Below are positions 1 to 12,432 of a DNA stretch of 64,000 bases, piece by piece. Source of the stretch: Vigna angularis (taxonomy: Eukaryota; Streptophyta; Magnoliopsida; Fabales; Fabaceae); contig NC_068970.1 in the NCBI RefSeq assembly GCF_016808095.1, positions 13,374,501 to 13,438,500 of the forward strand, read 5' to 3'. Made by a program: the position numbers and the translations under genes. The notes beneath the pieces are model-generated. The model ran no database searches. It was not told the origin of the DNA and saw only the letters and a list, made by a program, of their open reading frames with translations. Position 1 is the first letter of the stretch. Every line of letters begins with the position of its first letter.

Positions 1-3000
1 AATTATTATGATGCTAATTCGCCAATACCTAACAATTTGTAGCATGTCCTAAATCACCACGTGTTGATTACTTTAGATAATATATAGTAAAATACTATAC
101 CATTTTTTTTTCAAATATTTTTTATCTGCTCAAATTATCGTAAATTTATGTTGAAGTTAAATATATAGCTATAAACTATTTAATAAATAAAATAGATATA
201 CTAATATAAACATAATAAATAAATAATATATATCAATTATTTTACATGGTTCAATTCAGAAAATATTAACTTTACGTTGAGGATAAACATATGAATATAA
301 ATCAACCAAGAAAACGTTATAAAAATTTGACAAAATCACTTTATAATTTGTGGTCACTTTTTGAAAACTCAAACAAATCATTGCAAATATAATTTTGATA
401 TATTTGAGCATCAGTTTTTAACAATATTATAACTAGTATTAGAAAATTGATACGAGGATACAACTGCAGTTTAATATTTATAGAAAAATAATTCTTTAAT
501 ATTTATATCAATTAGATGAAGGAGAATTTAAAGTAGATTTAAATTAAGAAGTCGTTAGCAGTTAAATCAATTTAACATGATATATATATTTTAGACTTAT
601 CTTTGTATAATTTGAAAAAAAAATGGATAATATTTAAACGAAATAAAAATATCTGACTTTTTTTTTTTGCGGGTTATATGTGATTAAGTTAAACTTCAGC
701 CCTTCTCCCTTTCCTTATACCTCTTTCGTCCTCTCTCTCTCCCTCTTTGTCTCTCTCAAGATATTTATATATATATGCACACATTAATCTTAAAATTAGT
801 GTCGTTGTCATCTAAGCTGAGCAGCTGTTTATAGGATAAAAATAATATTGTCTAAGTAGTGTTTAGACTGAAAAATGAATTTAAGGAAGAATAGATGGAA
901 AGATTTGAGGAGATGGAGGGAGAATTGAGTGCTTTTTAGTTTAAAGAATTTGAAAAGATGAAAAAAAAAGTGAAAGTTTACTAATAATGTGATAGACGTG
1001 ATAAATTAATAAAACGTTTGAATTGATAAAATTAAGTGATTACTAAATTATTTTTATAAATAAATGTGATATAAATTTAAATGTATAGTAGTAAAACTTA
1101 TATTAAAATGAAATTAATTTTATTATTCATAATTAAAAATAAAAATAAAAAATGAAATAAAATTAAAATTTATAAAAAAGACTTATAATAATAAATTTCA
1201 AAAGACATTTTCTTACATAATAAGTTGTATATTATTATTTAAATTATTGCTAACAAAAATATATCTGTTTCGGTTGAGATTTGTAGGATCGAGAGACTAA
1301 CCTTTTTTGATGTGGCTTTGCTGCTTTCTGATGCTGGAATTGAGTGCTCCGCTCAGTTGGACTTTGGATGTCGTTCGGTTGAATTCTGGTTGCCGTTCGG
1401 TTGGACTTTGGATGCCGTTCAGTTAGTTACTCATAAACAACTTTATCAATATTTTAACCGCTTATCAACATCTTCAGATCTTTAATCAGATATTCTTGAT
1501 TATTTTATTCTCCTTTGATTATTTTATCTTCTGGTGGACTACTGGCCCAATAGCACCTTTAAGCGTTGGCCAAATTATGGTCCAACACTATTTAATGCGG
1601 TTGACTTTAGTTGATGCGGTTGATGATGGCCTAGTTGACCATTGTCGTGGTGGTGACCAAACGGCTTGTGATGTTAACCATTCCGTATACACTATATCCA
1701 ATATAATGTCAAATAATTATTATATTGTCAACTTATAAAATAGTATTAAATTATAATAAAAATTGACAATAATATTGTTTTATTATTATAATTATTATTT
1801 GTTATATTTATTTTATTATTATTTTCTTAAGTGTAAAATTTTAATTAGGATAAAATTTAAAGGAAAACAGCCGAGGTGTGTGAATGAAAACGAGAGATGC
1901 ATGATGGAAATAAGGTTAGCATAGCCTAAGTTTCATTTCATCTTCTTATATATTCATAAAAAAACCCATGAAGTTTCATCTTTCTGAAATCCATTCAAAA
2001 ACATGAAAACAAACTTGAGTAGAAATTTTAAATCCATCCTCACGTTTAGTAGAATAATTTACTGTGAAATGAAAAAGAAAATACGTGTATTTTTTATTTT
2101 ACAGATTTTAAAAATTTATTCTAAATACAAAATGAGATCTAAGAACTTATAAACTATAGTTAGGCAGGTTATTGAATTTAGTTTATAATATATTACCAGA
2201 TTTAGAAAATCTACTTTTTGATCATACAATTATTTTTTGAACTTAAATGACTATGTTTAAATTTTTCATAACTCAATTTATAGATTTCATGATACTTTTA
2301 TTTTAAATTATTTTTTAAGTGAGTGTAACGTCTTGAATAAACTTTTTACCATATTCAAACAAAACTAATTTTGAATGATTTTGTTGGTATAATTGAAGTT
2401 ATGAATTTTACATTGACTCATGTTTATTCAAATTTTGGTTGCAATGTCCTGAGGTTTTATATTTTTAATTCCTATAAAATTAAAAAAAAAATATGAAAAA
2501 ATTCAAGAACTTGACAAAATATTATTTAAATTTATAAATTTTCCTTAGTATCAATAGAGCAATACAATAAAAATTGATATTATTAACGATAAAAAATTTA
2601 TTAGTAATATTTAAAATGTATCGGTAACTAAAAATTACCAATATTATCAATAATTTTTTTTTATGAAATTCTTGATTTGTCGATAATTATCTATGAAAAA
2701 ATCTATAAAAGTAATTATTGTCCATCAATGAAATTTATCGATAATTATCAAAGAAAAATTTGTCGATAATTATAGATAAAAAATTTACCAATAAAATGAT
2801 AGCTACATATGGTGATAATAAGGACAAGAGTTCAAACCTACATGTTTCTACATGAATTTTTCTTTTTAAGGATTTTTAACCTTAAAAAATAATGAACTTT
2901 TGGCGGCAATCAATTGGATGCAAATGACCAAAATAACATTCGATGCAATTATAAATAAAGAAAATTAAGCACATGGAATCCAAATATGGCCTATGAATAT

Positions 3001-3180
3001 TTGAAAAAGAGATAGGAAGAGCTAATTATTTTCTTTGCGTATGATAGATGTATATTTTAGGTTCATGATTATGATTTTATGGTATATGATTAAGTTGAAT
3101 TTTAGTAATGTTAGCTAACTGTCCACTTGTATGGGTTTTGGTTGTTTTTTACTACGCTTTTCTTGTTTTAAATTTTTAAG
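1..3180. other. AT-rich intergenic DNA, no gene recognised
   Basis: Very AT-rich sequence with no credible coding frame. Positions 1270-1720 form a GC-richer island with several GTTCGGTTG-like motifs, resembling the motif of the solo LTR at 14.6-17.6 kb; it may be an old LTR scrap but no boundaries are visible. The 80-residue frame at 1496-1738 lies in this island, lacks recognisable domains and is probably chance. Confidence 0.6.
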
Positions 3181-4250
3181 TTATCTCAGTAAAATCACAA
3201 TTCCCACTTTGTTTACCGTTAGATTGAGCTGAAACTTTAATATATAATTCCTAATATATATTATTCCACTTTGACCACTCGGATTTTAAGTCTGAGGTAT
3301 GTACTTAGAGGAATTAATTTCTCAATTTTGAGTAAACTGATCATCACTTGATTTCTATCCCTAAGTTACCTTGGTAAGATATCAATCCTGACTACGTTTA
3401 TCGTTAGCTTAAGCTGAAATTTTGATCTATGATTTCTGAGATTTGACCATTTGGATTTTTAATTTGAGGTCTGCAATTAGAGGAACTAATTTCTTAATTT
3501 TGAGCAAACTAATCACTATTGTATTTTTGTCTCTAAATTACCTTGGTAAAACCATAATTCTCACTTCGTTTACCGTTGAATTAAGATGAAATTTTGGTAT
3601 GTGATTCCTAAGACATATTAATTCACTTTTAACGGTTAGATTATTAATTTAAGGTATGTGATTTGAGGAATTAATTTCACATTTTTTAGTAACCTGATTA
3701 ACACTATATTTTTATTCTTATGTTACCTCGGTAAAACTTCAATTCCTACTTGGTTTACTGTTAGATTGAACTGAAATTTTGATATGTAGTTCATAAGACG
3801 TAACAACTCATCTTACCTGTTTGGATTTTTAATGGGATGTTTGTGCTTAGAGAAAGTAATTTATCATTTTGGGTAAAGTTGAAAACCCCTTGAATTATAC
3901 CGTTAAGTTGTGTGAGTAAAACCTCAATTTATACCTAGTTAACCGGTAGATTAATTTGAAGTTTAGATATGTAGTTCCTAAGATATATTGATTCTATTTG
4001 ACTGCTTGGATTTTTAATTGGAGGTCTATATTTAGAGAAATTAGTTTTGTGTTTCTTAAGGAAGTCAACACCGCCTTAATTCTATTTTTGGATCATTATG
4101 CAAAAATTTAGATTTCCGTTTTATTAACCATTGGATTGAACTGAAAATTTTACCAAGGATTCTAAACATGTTGTTATTTACTTTGATCGATCAGATCTTT
4201 AATTAAAGGTCTATAGTTAAAAAATCTTCCCCTGTAATATTCGAATTGTT
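3181..4250. repeat. About six degenerate tandem copies of a ~180-bp unit
   Basis: The segment reads as successive diverged copies starting near 3181, 3365, 3538, 3723, 3906 and 4092. Each holds a core like GTTTACCGTTAGATTGA, then GAAATTTTGATATGTAGTTC, CTTGGATTTTTAATT and AGAGGAATTAATTT. A similar run occurs at about 24960-25400 inside a truncated LTR, so this array is probably the internal tandem region of an old LTR of that family. Copies differ by many substitutions and indels, so the array is old. It ends beside a CACTA insertion. Confidence 0.75.
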
Positions 4251-4269
4251 TAAGTTGTTAATAATCTTT

Positions 4270-5361
4270 CACTAATTCAAAAACAACGTATAACATCACG
4301 CGTTCAACGTCCAACCACTGAATAGCCAACGTTAAAAATGACCGGTGACATTTCTGTAAATAAATACAATTATTAGTCATTGTTTAGAATTGTAATTCGA
4401 CGTAAATTTGTTATATTGGATAAATTTTGTGAAAATGCTTGGCGGGAAGGTGAATATGTATTTACGTATGACTTCGAATTTCCTAAAATTAGACGTCAAA
4501 AGAATATAAAATGTTGAATGCCCCACGTTAGACGTTAAAAGGTTAGTGAATTCAATAAAAATTGAGCCGGCGCGCGATACCCTCTTCTCTACTCAAACTT
4601 TTCTGGAACGAAGTTTGACGACCATCACATGTAATATTTATTTCATTTGTTACAAATACATGCTAATTAACTACTTTAGGTATGATTTTCGTTTGTTTTG
4701 ACTGATTATTTTCGTGTTCTTGTCCTTCATAGGCGCATTCTGCTTGTTCTCTCACTGGTGGCAACACTTTATTTCGACGAACCCACCTTTTGAAGGTTAG
4801 TTTTTGTTTTCGTTTTGAAGAACTTATTTGTTTAACTTGTTTGTTGTTTTTTTGTTGAACTTGTTTGTTATTGTTGTTTGGTTGAACCGTCTTGTTGTTT
4901 GTTGTTTTTTTGTTGAACTTGTTTGTTGTTTTTTTGTTGAACTTGTTTGTTATTGTTGTTTGGTTGAACCGTCTTGTTGTTTGTTGTTTTTTTGTTGAAC
5001 TTGTTTGTTATTGTTGTTTGGTTGAACCGTCTTGTTGTTGTTTGATTGAACTTGTTTGTGTTTGTTGTTGATACTATACTACACGTTCATAGTTCATGCT
5101 TTATAAAATACCAAAAACTTAAATTTGATGTTTTTCTGCTTTTCAAATCTCGTAAAGTTGTAAAAAAAGATCACAATTAATTAAAAAAACAAAAATAATT
5201 GATTAATGTCGAATATTGACAAAATTCGACGTTAATTTGTTTTACTATGAATGTTTAATTGTTCTATGTTCGACATCAATTTAACGTCTCCTGACGTCGA
5301 CCTCGAATTCGATGTGAAAAGTCGAAAAACACCGATGTTATACAGTGTTTTTGTACTAGTG
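4270..5361. mobile_element. Non-autonomous CACTA (En/Spm) element, copy 1
   Basis: Begins CACTAATTCAAAAAC and ends TTTTTGTACTAGTG, that is CACTA-type inverted termini. It is flanked by the 3-bp direct repeat TTT (4267-4269 and 5362-5364), as expected for this superfamily. It is 1092 bp with no transposase frame, so it must be mobilised in trans. It shares its left end (a motif like ACGTATAAC.TCACGCGTTC), centre and right end with the 1200-bp copy at 26235-27434. Subterminal motifs TTCGACGT and ACGTCGA recur, the usual kind of transposase-binding repeat in CACTA elements. Its last three bases before the 5' repeat differ from copy 2 (CACTAATT versus CACTAGTG), showing decay at one terminus. Confidence 0.88.
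4820..5058. repeat. Minisatellite inside CACTA copy 1
   Basis: Repeats built on GAACTTGTTTGTTATTGTTG and GGTTGAACCGTCTTGTTGTT, about four full or partial units. The corresponding stretch in the CACTA copy at about 26998-27140 has fewer and different units, so the array has expanded or contracted between copies. Confidence 0.8.
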
Positions 5362-5364
5362 TTT

Positions 5365-8300
5365 GATCATATCAGGTGAAATCTTAAATAATTTTATAAT
5401 TGATTTGTATTTATGGTTGTATAATTGATAATTTAAAGAATTTTTTGGTGAAGATAAATCACATAATTCTTTATAATAAAAAATATCCCATGAATTAACT
5501 ACACATTTTGTTTAACAACACTCTAATAAGTATTATAACACTGTTATAGGTAAAAATACAAAGTAACGTAATTAAAGTGCGAGGTCCATGGTCATTAATT
5601 TAATTTAGTATAATATAATAGAAAATTAAAGCTTACATTTTTTATATGGAATTTAGGAAAAACGAGGAAAATTTAAACAAATTAAGAACACATGAAAAGA
5701 AATATTATTTTCACCCACAGTATCATTTAAGATTATCTTACAAATGATAAGTAAATATAAAATAATACCTAAAAGACTATCTACCATCTAAGTTTTAACT
5801 TTCAAACTCCGAAAGAAAATTCTATCAAAAATATAAAACGATTTTAAAAACTATACAATTTATCCAGTTTTAAAATATTTATTTTTAAAAAGTTACTACA
5901 AAATAGCATAAAAATATGAGAAATAAAATTTGGAACTTTGATCAAACAAAAACATGAAAAATAGGTATCAAGACCAAGGAAAAGGTTAAGTTCCTCTATA
6001 TTTTATTGAAATTAGTCTTTAATTGAAAAATAAAGAGGAATAGAAGAACGTAGAGTCTTTAAATGAAAAGCAATGAAGCAGAGATTGATGTGGAGACTCA
6101 ATGAAAGAGAAATTACAGATGTTGAATGCAGAACGAAACGAGAAAAATGGAAAAAGACAGTAAATGTAAGTGAATAGTTTAACTAAATACGTCGACTTTA
6201 TTTGTAACGAAAACATAAAGATGAAGAAGAATGATGAAAACCAACAATGAATGCATAATAATTTATAAAACAATAAAAATATCAATTGAATAGACAAGTC
6301 ATTGGATTGAAAATCAATTCAAATAAGTAATTCACTCAATAGAAATGTCAAGAAAAAGGATTAATCAAATTTAGTACGTTTTTTATAATGAATTTTATTT
6401 AATAAAATACGTAACTTTATAAAAATAATTATATAAATTTTCATTTGAAAATCCACCCGTACCAAAAATGGATAACTTAAATTCTTTGTTTTCAGATGTG
6501 TGGTCTGTTTGATGAGTCAGAATGAGAAGCATGTGAGGTGCTTGGTGAGACAGCAGCATAATGGAACCGGGTCGGTTTACATTAAATCATTCAATTACAC
6601 GCGTCGCGAACACATGAAATCAGGACAAAACAAAAGCTTACACTAATGCATGCTTTCTGTGTTCAAACGTGATGACTGGTGAGGCACTCAGAAGATGTCT
6701 GAGACACTGAGTAAGATTTTGGTAATGTCGTAACCCTGTTTGATTTGGCAACTCATCCAAAATAAATCAATACAATATACCAGCAATTTGAATTATTTAT
6801 ATACATATAATAAATTATTAAATGAGTTAAAATGATTATATTTTATTAGTTAATTTATTAAGTGATAATTAAATAAATTATGGTTAAAAGTATATATATT
6901 ATAAAAGATTTATTGGATAAAGATTATAAATAATATTTTAGTTTGTTTGAGAGGTTAAATTAAAATATTAAAATGTTTAAAAAGTAATAGTTACATAAAT
7001 GAAATGACAGTTTTTATCTGAGTATGTATAATTACTTTTTTTTTTCATTCTTATCGGTAATCCAAATAAAATTTAAAATATTAGTTTATATTGTTCTCAA
7101 TAACCAATTGAGAGTTTATTATTTATTAATTTATAAGATGTCTCCAAACTAATTTTGCTAATTTGGGAATTGAAAAAAGTGATGCGGGGAACATGATGAA
7201 GCATCACAAAGCTTTAAGATGGCTCTTTCATGTTAGATTAGATGTTTCCATTTTATTGAACTGAGATATGGACATCACAACGGAGCCTCATTGTCTCTTT
7301 TCTTCAAAGGTTGTCACTCCGAGTTAATTCCAGATGATTCTTGTATTTATTTATACATTATGCATCAAATAAAAAAAGTAGTTCAACGAATAAAATGAGG
7401 ATTTCGAAAATCTTTAGTGAGATAACTTGTTAATGTTATGAATTGAAGATGTCTTATTGACCATGGTTATAAAAAAATAATTCATATAATGAAATCTGTG
7501 TAACATACTGCATATGTTTTGACACATGAACAATTTTCAGCCAACTGAATAAATTGAAGATTTCTTTGTGGTGTGTTTGTGGTGATAAGTGAAGGACGAT
7601 TGTGGTTTCACTTAGGATCCACGAGAGTGAAAAGTGTGGAAATAAACAAACATCTTTAAAAAGAGTATATAAAGTGTCATCTCCGCCTAACTTACGTCTC
7701 ATGGATAATTTCTAATAAGAAAAATACATTAATTCAATCTTAGTGATATATATTTAACATTTATATACTGATTTTACAAGGAGCTAAGAATGTTCTTCTG
7801 TCACTTGTGATCTTGTCGAGGATACTTCTATACATACTTTGTAATAGTTTCGATCATCTGGATCATAGCTGTAAAAGGTTTTCTAACGTTAAGTCCGGTG
7901 CAGCTATTAGGAAGTGTTAAAATTTTTACGTTTAATTAAAATTAAGATCAAATCAATAATTAAATCTAATAAATATTTCAGATTTCATAAATATTTATTT
8001 ATTGTTGTTTCTGGTAGCTTAGATATACTGGGCCAAGTATCTTGAGAGTCCTCGTATAGATAGTATCTCTGTTTTATATATTATATATGTCAAGTTACTT
8101 TTATTATTTTATGAATTATATTCCTCAATATTCAATTCAAGAGCAAATGATTCATTTTGAGATTTTTCTTTGGATATAAGTTTTCCATGTTAGTGTTGGA
8201 TAAACCTTACTGATATATGTATGTATGTATAGTATTATGTATAAGGAATGCATATTACTGTTTTATGTAGTCTTTTATATTCTTTTGAGAATGTTTTAGT

Positions 8301-10130
8301 TGGAAGGTTTTGAATAATCTAATGTTAAAAGATAAATATTATATATAATTTTGTATTGATAGAAATAGATGTTATAACTTGTGGATATTATAATGCAAGT
8401 TTAATAAATATTATATCTATAATAATACTCAAAATAAAAGATATTATAAAATCTATTAAATATAATATTATGAAAATACTCATTATATAATATTATTTTT
8501 TATTATATTTTCAGTTATATATTCTAAGATTTATTAATATCTATAATTAATATTCTTTTATTATAATTATAATTAGTTTAACAGTCCTACTACCCTTATT
8601 TTACAAGTCAAAGAAACTATGACTAATTATTCATCTAACTACACACTCATTCATTATGCATAAACAAATACAAATACTAATATTTGTGGAGCCGTAAAAC
8701 AAAATACACGTGTTTCAAAATTTATATAAATCAATTCAAATATTTAACAACAATAATAATAGTAATAATTAAATACATTATTATTTATTATTAATTCCAA
8801 TCTCATATGATAATTATGATAAGATAGTTTATTGTATTCTCATTTAGTTTTCAATATACCTTATCTCGTAGCAAATGAATACATTTTTGTTGATTTTTCA
8901 CCGTTATATAATTAAATTATTAATAAAAGTTTGTATATCCTATCATAACATTTCATGCCTCAATATTTGCATTAATCTCATAACAAAAGTATTATTTCAT
9001 TAATAAATTTTATCATAACCACTATTAATTTCATCTTAATCTATAACATTGTTATTTTTCACCAAACACAAAACAATTTAAATCATGAAATATAGTCTTA
9101 ACCAATATATTCATAGAATATAATTTCAATTAATATATTCAATTATTTGTTTAGTGTTGGTTAGAAAGTTTCAATTTTGTTTATATTTATATATTTTTCT
9201 AATTGAATAATCATTTTTGAAAATTGATTCAATTAGATAATTTCTGTTAATATCTTAAAAACAACATTAAAGACATGTTAAATGTTAATTTGCATTTGTT
9301 TTATTTTTTTTTGTGAAATATTTCTTCACATGTCAAATTTTGTATCATTCAGTATCACAATATGTGTCAAATCCTTATATATTATCCTTATATATAACAT
9401 CTTATAAGAATTTCCAAACGAAGGGTTTAAATAAAAAACCTAATATTAACTATATTTGAAAAAAAAACATGAAAAAAGATATTTATAAATTGGAATTTAA
9501 GAAAAAAAGTTTGTTTCTCAATGTAATCCCCTTCTACTTTTATCATCCATTATATATATTTTTTTAAAATTAACTATAATTTGATATAATGAAATCCAAA
9601 ACAACTTTTTATCGTATAAATTATATAATGACTCCATAAATGACTAATTTTTATTTGAAAATATGATTAACCGCAATATCTCAATAATTTTTTATGCATA
9701 TATAAAATTCAAATTCAAACATCATATATTAATATATATTCTCTTTAATTTTAAAAAGTTTAATTTTAGTGTATTCATATCTAATAAAATAAATTTTTCA
9801 TTATTGGTGGAAACATTTACGTTAAATATAAGTGATAAGTGATATAATACATTTATAAACAAAATTATAGAATTAAAGTGAAAAGGTTTACATCAGAAAA
9901 ATAAATTCGAATTTAAATTAAAAAGACTTAATCAATTCAAATTCGTTTTTATATAAATTATTAAGATAAGAGTAAAATTGAATGAGTTTTTATTAAATGT
10001 TTCAATCAAATATTGAATAGAATAGAAAGAGGAGAATAAAAGGGAATACGCGGATGTGCGAAAAAAAAGAAGAAGGGGGAAATCGTATGAAGATTCCTAT
10101 TTTCTATTTATTGTTATTCCCTGCATCTGC
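5365..10130. other. AT-rich intergenic DNA, no gene recognised
   Basis: Several kilobases of AT-rich sequence with frequent stops in all frames. Slightly less AT-rich patches at 6480-6760 and 7140-7720 show no domain, splice structure or transposon termini I can identify. The short frames on the minus strand at 6019-6297 and 7454-7702 are low-complexity and unsupported. Confidence 0.6.
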
Positions 10131-10137
10131 TATAAAT
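10131..10137 (+). promoter_or_regulatory. Putative TATA box of the PB1-domain gene
   Basis: TATAAAT lies 91 bp upstream of the ATG at 10228. No ATG occurs between the expected transcription start (about 10160) and 10228, which supports the 10228 start over the upstream in-frame ATG at 10054. Confidence 0.5.
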
Positions 10138-10227
10138 GTGGATGAAACGCACTTACAAGAGTTTTCAGGCACCAACGCTCAAACATACCCAAATTACCAA
10201 AGCTTTTCGTTCTTGCAAGACTCGGCC

Positions 10228-11357
10228 ATGGGATCTAAACTCCTGCATAACAATAACAACGGTAATAATACTATTAAGTTCCTCTGTAGTTACGGCGGCA
10301 AGATCCTTCCTCGCCGCACCGACGGCATCCTCCGATACTACGGCGGCCACACCAGAGTCCTCGCTTTTCCTTCCACTTCATTCTCAGGTCAGTAACTCCT
10401 AACTCGCTTCATCAATTTCATCAAGCTCTTCCATTAGTTCATTTATTGATGAAATATATTTTCATAAAGAGTCACTTTAATTATTAAAACTCAAATTTAT
10501 CACTCATATAAAATTCATGGTTAGAAAATTAATGTTTTTATCATGGTAATTTCGTCCATAGAAAAAAGAGAGAGTATATCTTGACATTATTTAAATTTTA
10601 ACATTTTAAATAACAGTGAATCTCCTATTTTAGAATTTAAATAGTTTTTTACAGTCATTTTGGTTTATCTTTCAATATAATTTTAGTTTCATTAGTTTCT
10701 ATAAAATAATACGTTTTATTGGAGGCGCGTGTGCTTACACGTTAGTGTTTTGTAGAGTTAATGACAAGGATTAGCGAGCTGTGCGGTTCGCCGGCGACAC
10801 TCCGGTGTCCTTTGCCAAACGGGGACTTGGTCACCTTGATTTCCGTCAAAAACGACGAAGATTTGGCAAATATAATCGAGGAATACGATCGAGTTTCTTC
10901 GTCCTTACCTCATCGGTTGAAGATCAGAGCCATTCTTTCGCCGCTGGACAAATCATCTCCTTCTCCATCTTCTTCGTCCAGCGCCTCTCACACTCCGCCT
11001 GGTTCGCCTCACTCATCCGCCAGTTCCCTGCCGTGTTCTGAGGCTCACCGATTCGGCTGCCGGAACTGCTCGCCAACTGCGTATTCTATATGCCCCCTTA
11101 ACGGAGCGGCAAAATCCGGTTCGTATCACTCCTCTCCCTGTTCCTTGCCGTGCTACGCGGTGCACCGGTTCCGTTGCCGGAATTGTTCCTCGGGTGCGTA
11201 TCTTACCAGCATCCGTAATGGAGCGGCTAAATCCAGTTCTCCTCACCCCTCCGGCGGCTCCCCGCCGTATTCCACAGCCCACCGGTTCGGCTGCCAGAAT
11301 TGCTCGCCGATTTCGTATCCAATTGGCGTCTGTAACGCGGCGGTAAAAGGATGTTAG
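10228..11357 (+). CDS. PB1 (octicosapeptide/Phox/Bem1p) domain protein with triplicated Cys motif
   Basis: Two exons, 10228-10387 and 10756-11357, joined by a 368-bp GT-AG intron that splits a codon and yields 253 residues. Residues about 16-114 form a PB1 domain: IKFLCSYGGKILPRR at its start, the intron near position 54, then CPLPNGDLVTLISVKNDEDL as the acidic OPCA-like stretch. PB1 domains mediate protein pairing in signalling and scaffold proteins; the partner is unknown. A Ser/Pro-rich linker follows, and then three copies of HRFxCxNCS at residues 151, 190 and 229, exactly 39 residues apart. ATG 10228 was chosen because of its GCCATGG context, the TATA box at 10131, and because the usual MGS..NTIKFLCSYGGKI opening starts here; ATG 10054 is in frame but its extension looks like leader sequence. 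Plant proteins with one N-terminal PB1 domain are common and mostly uncharacterised. No other domain is visible. Confidence 0.88.
11020..11345 (+). repeat. Three 117-bp coding repeats in the PB1 gene
   Basis: Each unit encodes a Ser/Pro spacer, HRFxCxNCS, a short Tyr-containing stretch and an NGAAKS-like end. The spacing of 39 residues (117 bp) is exact between all three copies, indicating in-frame tandem duplication. The copies have diverged at many positions, so the duplication is not recent. Confidence 0.85.
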
Positions 11358-11543
11358 GTATATTGCGATGGTAGTACCAGCTTTGTGAATTTTAAAAATA
11401 TATAAAAAATTAGATTTTTGTTTTACAAAATAAAATGAATTTATGTATAAAGTAATACTTAAAATTTTTAAAAACCTGTGTAAAAAAGCTTCACTACCAA
11501 TTAACTTAATTTATACAAGAAAAAAAATTATGTATTATTTTAA

Positions 11544-12423
11544 GGGTGTTGCTCCCTCCACCACCACCCTATACTTCCTCCACCTCCCCACATTATTTTA
11601 AATATAATTATATCCTTAAGTTAAAAAGATTTTTACTTTTACCCTATTTTAAATAATTTGAAACCCTAATTTTATTTTTTCAGCACTCACCCACGCCACT
11701 CTCTTTCCCTTTTCCCATTTTCGTTTCACTTCTCGCACTTCCATTTCTTTTTCTTTCCAGTTTTTTTTGGTTTGAAAGCTTTCATTGCCGTCGTGGTGTG
11801 AAGGAGTGTTGCCACCGTGGTGTGAAGGAATATCGAGGAACGTCCAGAGCATCAACCAGTGTGGGAAGTATACATCAACGGAGGTGACATCCTTCAACAG
11901 ATGTCCCATAATAAAACAAACTGTAAAATAAAAAACGTAACCTTTAAACGGGAGGTGACAACTTCAACAGATGTCAACATCCGTTTAAGGTAAAACGGAT
12001 GTCGACATCCGTTTTTCCTTAAACGGATGTTGACATCCGTTTTTCCTTAAACGGATGTTGACATCCGTTGAAGGATGTTGACATCCGTTGAAAGATGTCA
12101 CCTAGGTTACGTTTTTTATTTTAGGGTTTTATTTCAACGTTTATTCAAATACGAGGAAGCACTCTACGCACTGTACCACGAGAGGGAGACTGCTTAATAA
12201 TTCTTTCCACCACCACTAATCTTTGCAACTTGCAGTATCTTACAACGACAAAGAAAGAGAATAAGAAATATAATATTAAAATGAAAGAAAAGTTATTAAT
12301 GAAATAAGTTGTGAATGAATAAAATTAAAAAATAATAACTCTAAAAATAAAATTTTACTGAGAAACAAAATAATAAAGAAAAAGTGGAGGGAGAAAGGTG
12401 TGGTGATGAAGGGAGCAACACCC
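11544..12423. mobile_element. Non-autonomous Mutator-like element (MULE/MITE)
   Basis: Imperfect terminal inverted repeats: the left end starts GGGTGTTGCTCCCTCCACCA and the reverse complement of the right end starts GGGTGTTGCTCCCTTCATCA. The flanks TTATTTTAA (11535-11543) and TTGATTTAA (12424-12432) match at 7 of 9 positions, fitting a decayed 9-bp Mutator target duplication. It is 880 bp with no transposase. Superfamily assignment rests on that imperfect duplication, so it is tentative; element boundaries are firm. Confidence 0.7.
11920..12125. repeat. Palindromic repeat cluster inside the element
   Basis: An inverted repeat pairs AAAATAAAAAACGTAACC near 11930 with GGTTACGTTTTTTATTTT near 12107. 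Between the arms are about four direct copies of the self-complementary word AACGGATGTTGACATCCGTT and variants. The RNA or single strand could fold into a long hairpin. Confidence 0.85.
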
Positions 12424-12432
12424 TTGATTTAA

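Noticed and set aside
10054..10227. N-terminal extension of the PB1 protein from ATG 10054
   Set aside because: The TATA box at 10131 would place the transcript start downstream, and the extension has no family resemblance; kept only as an alternative.
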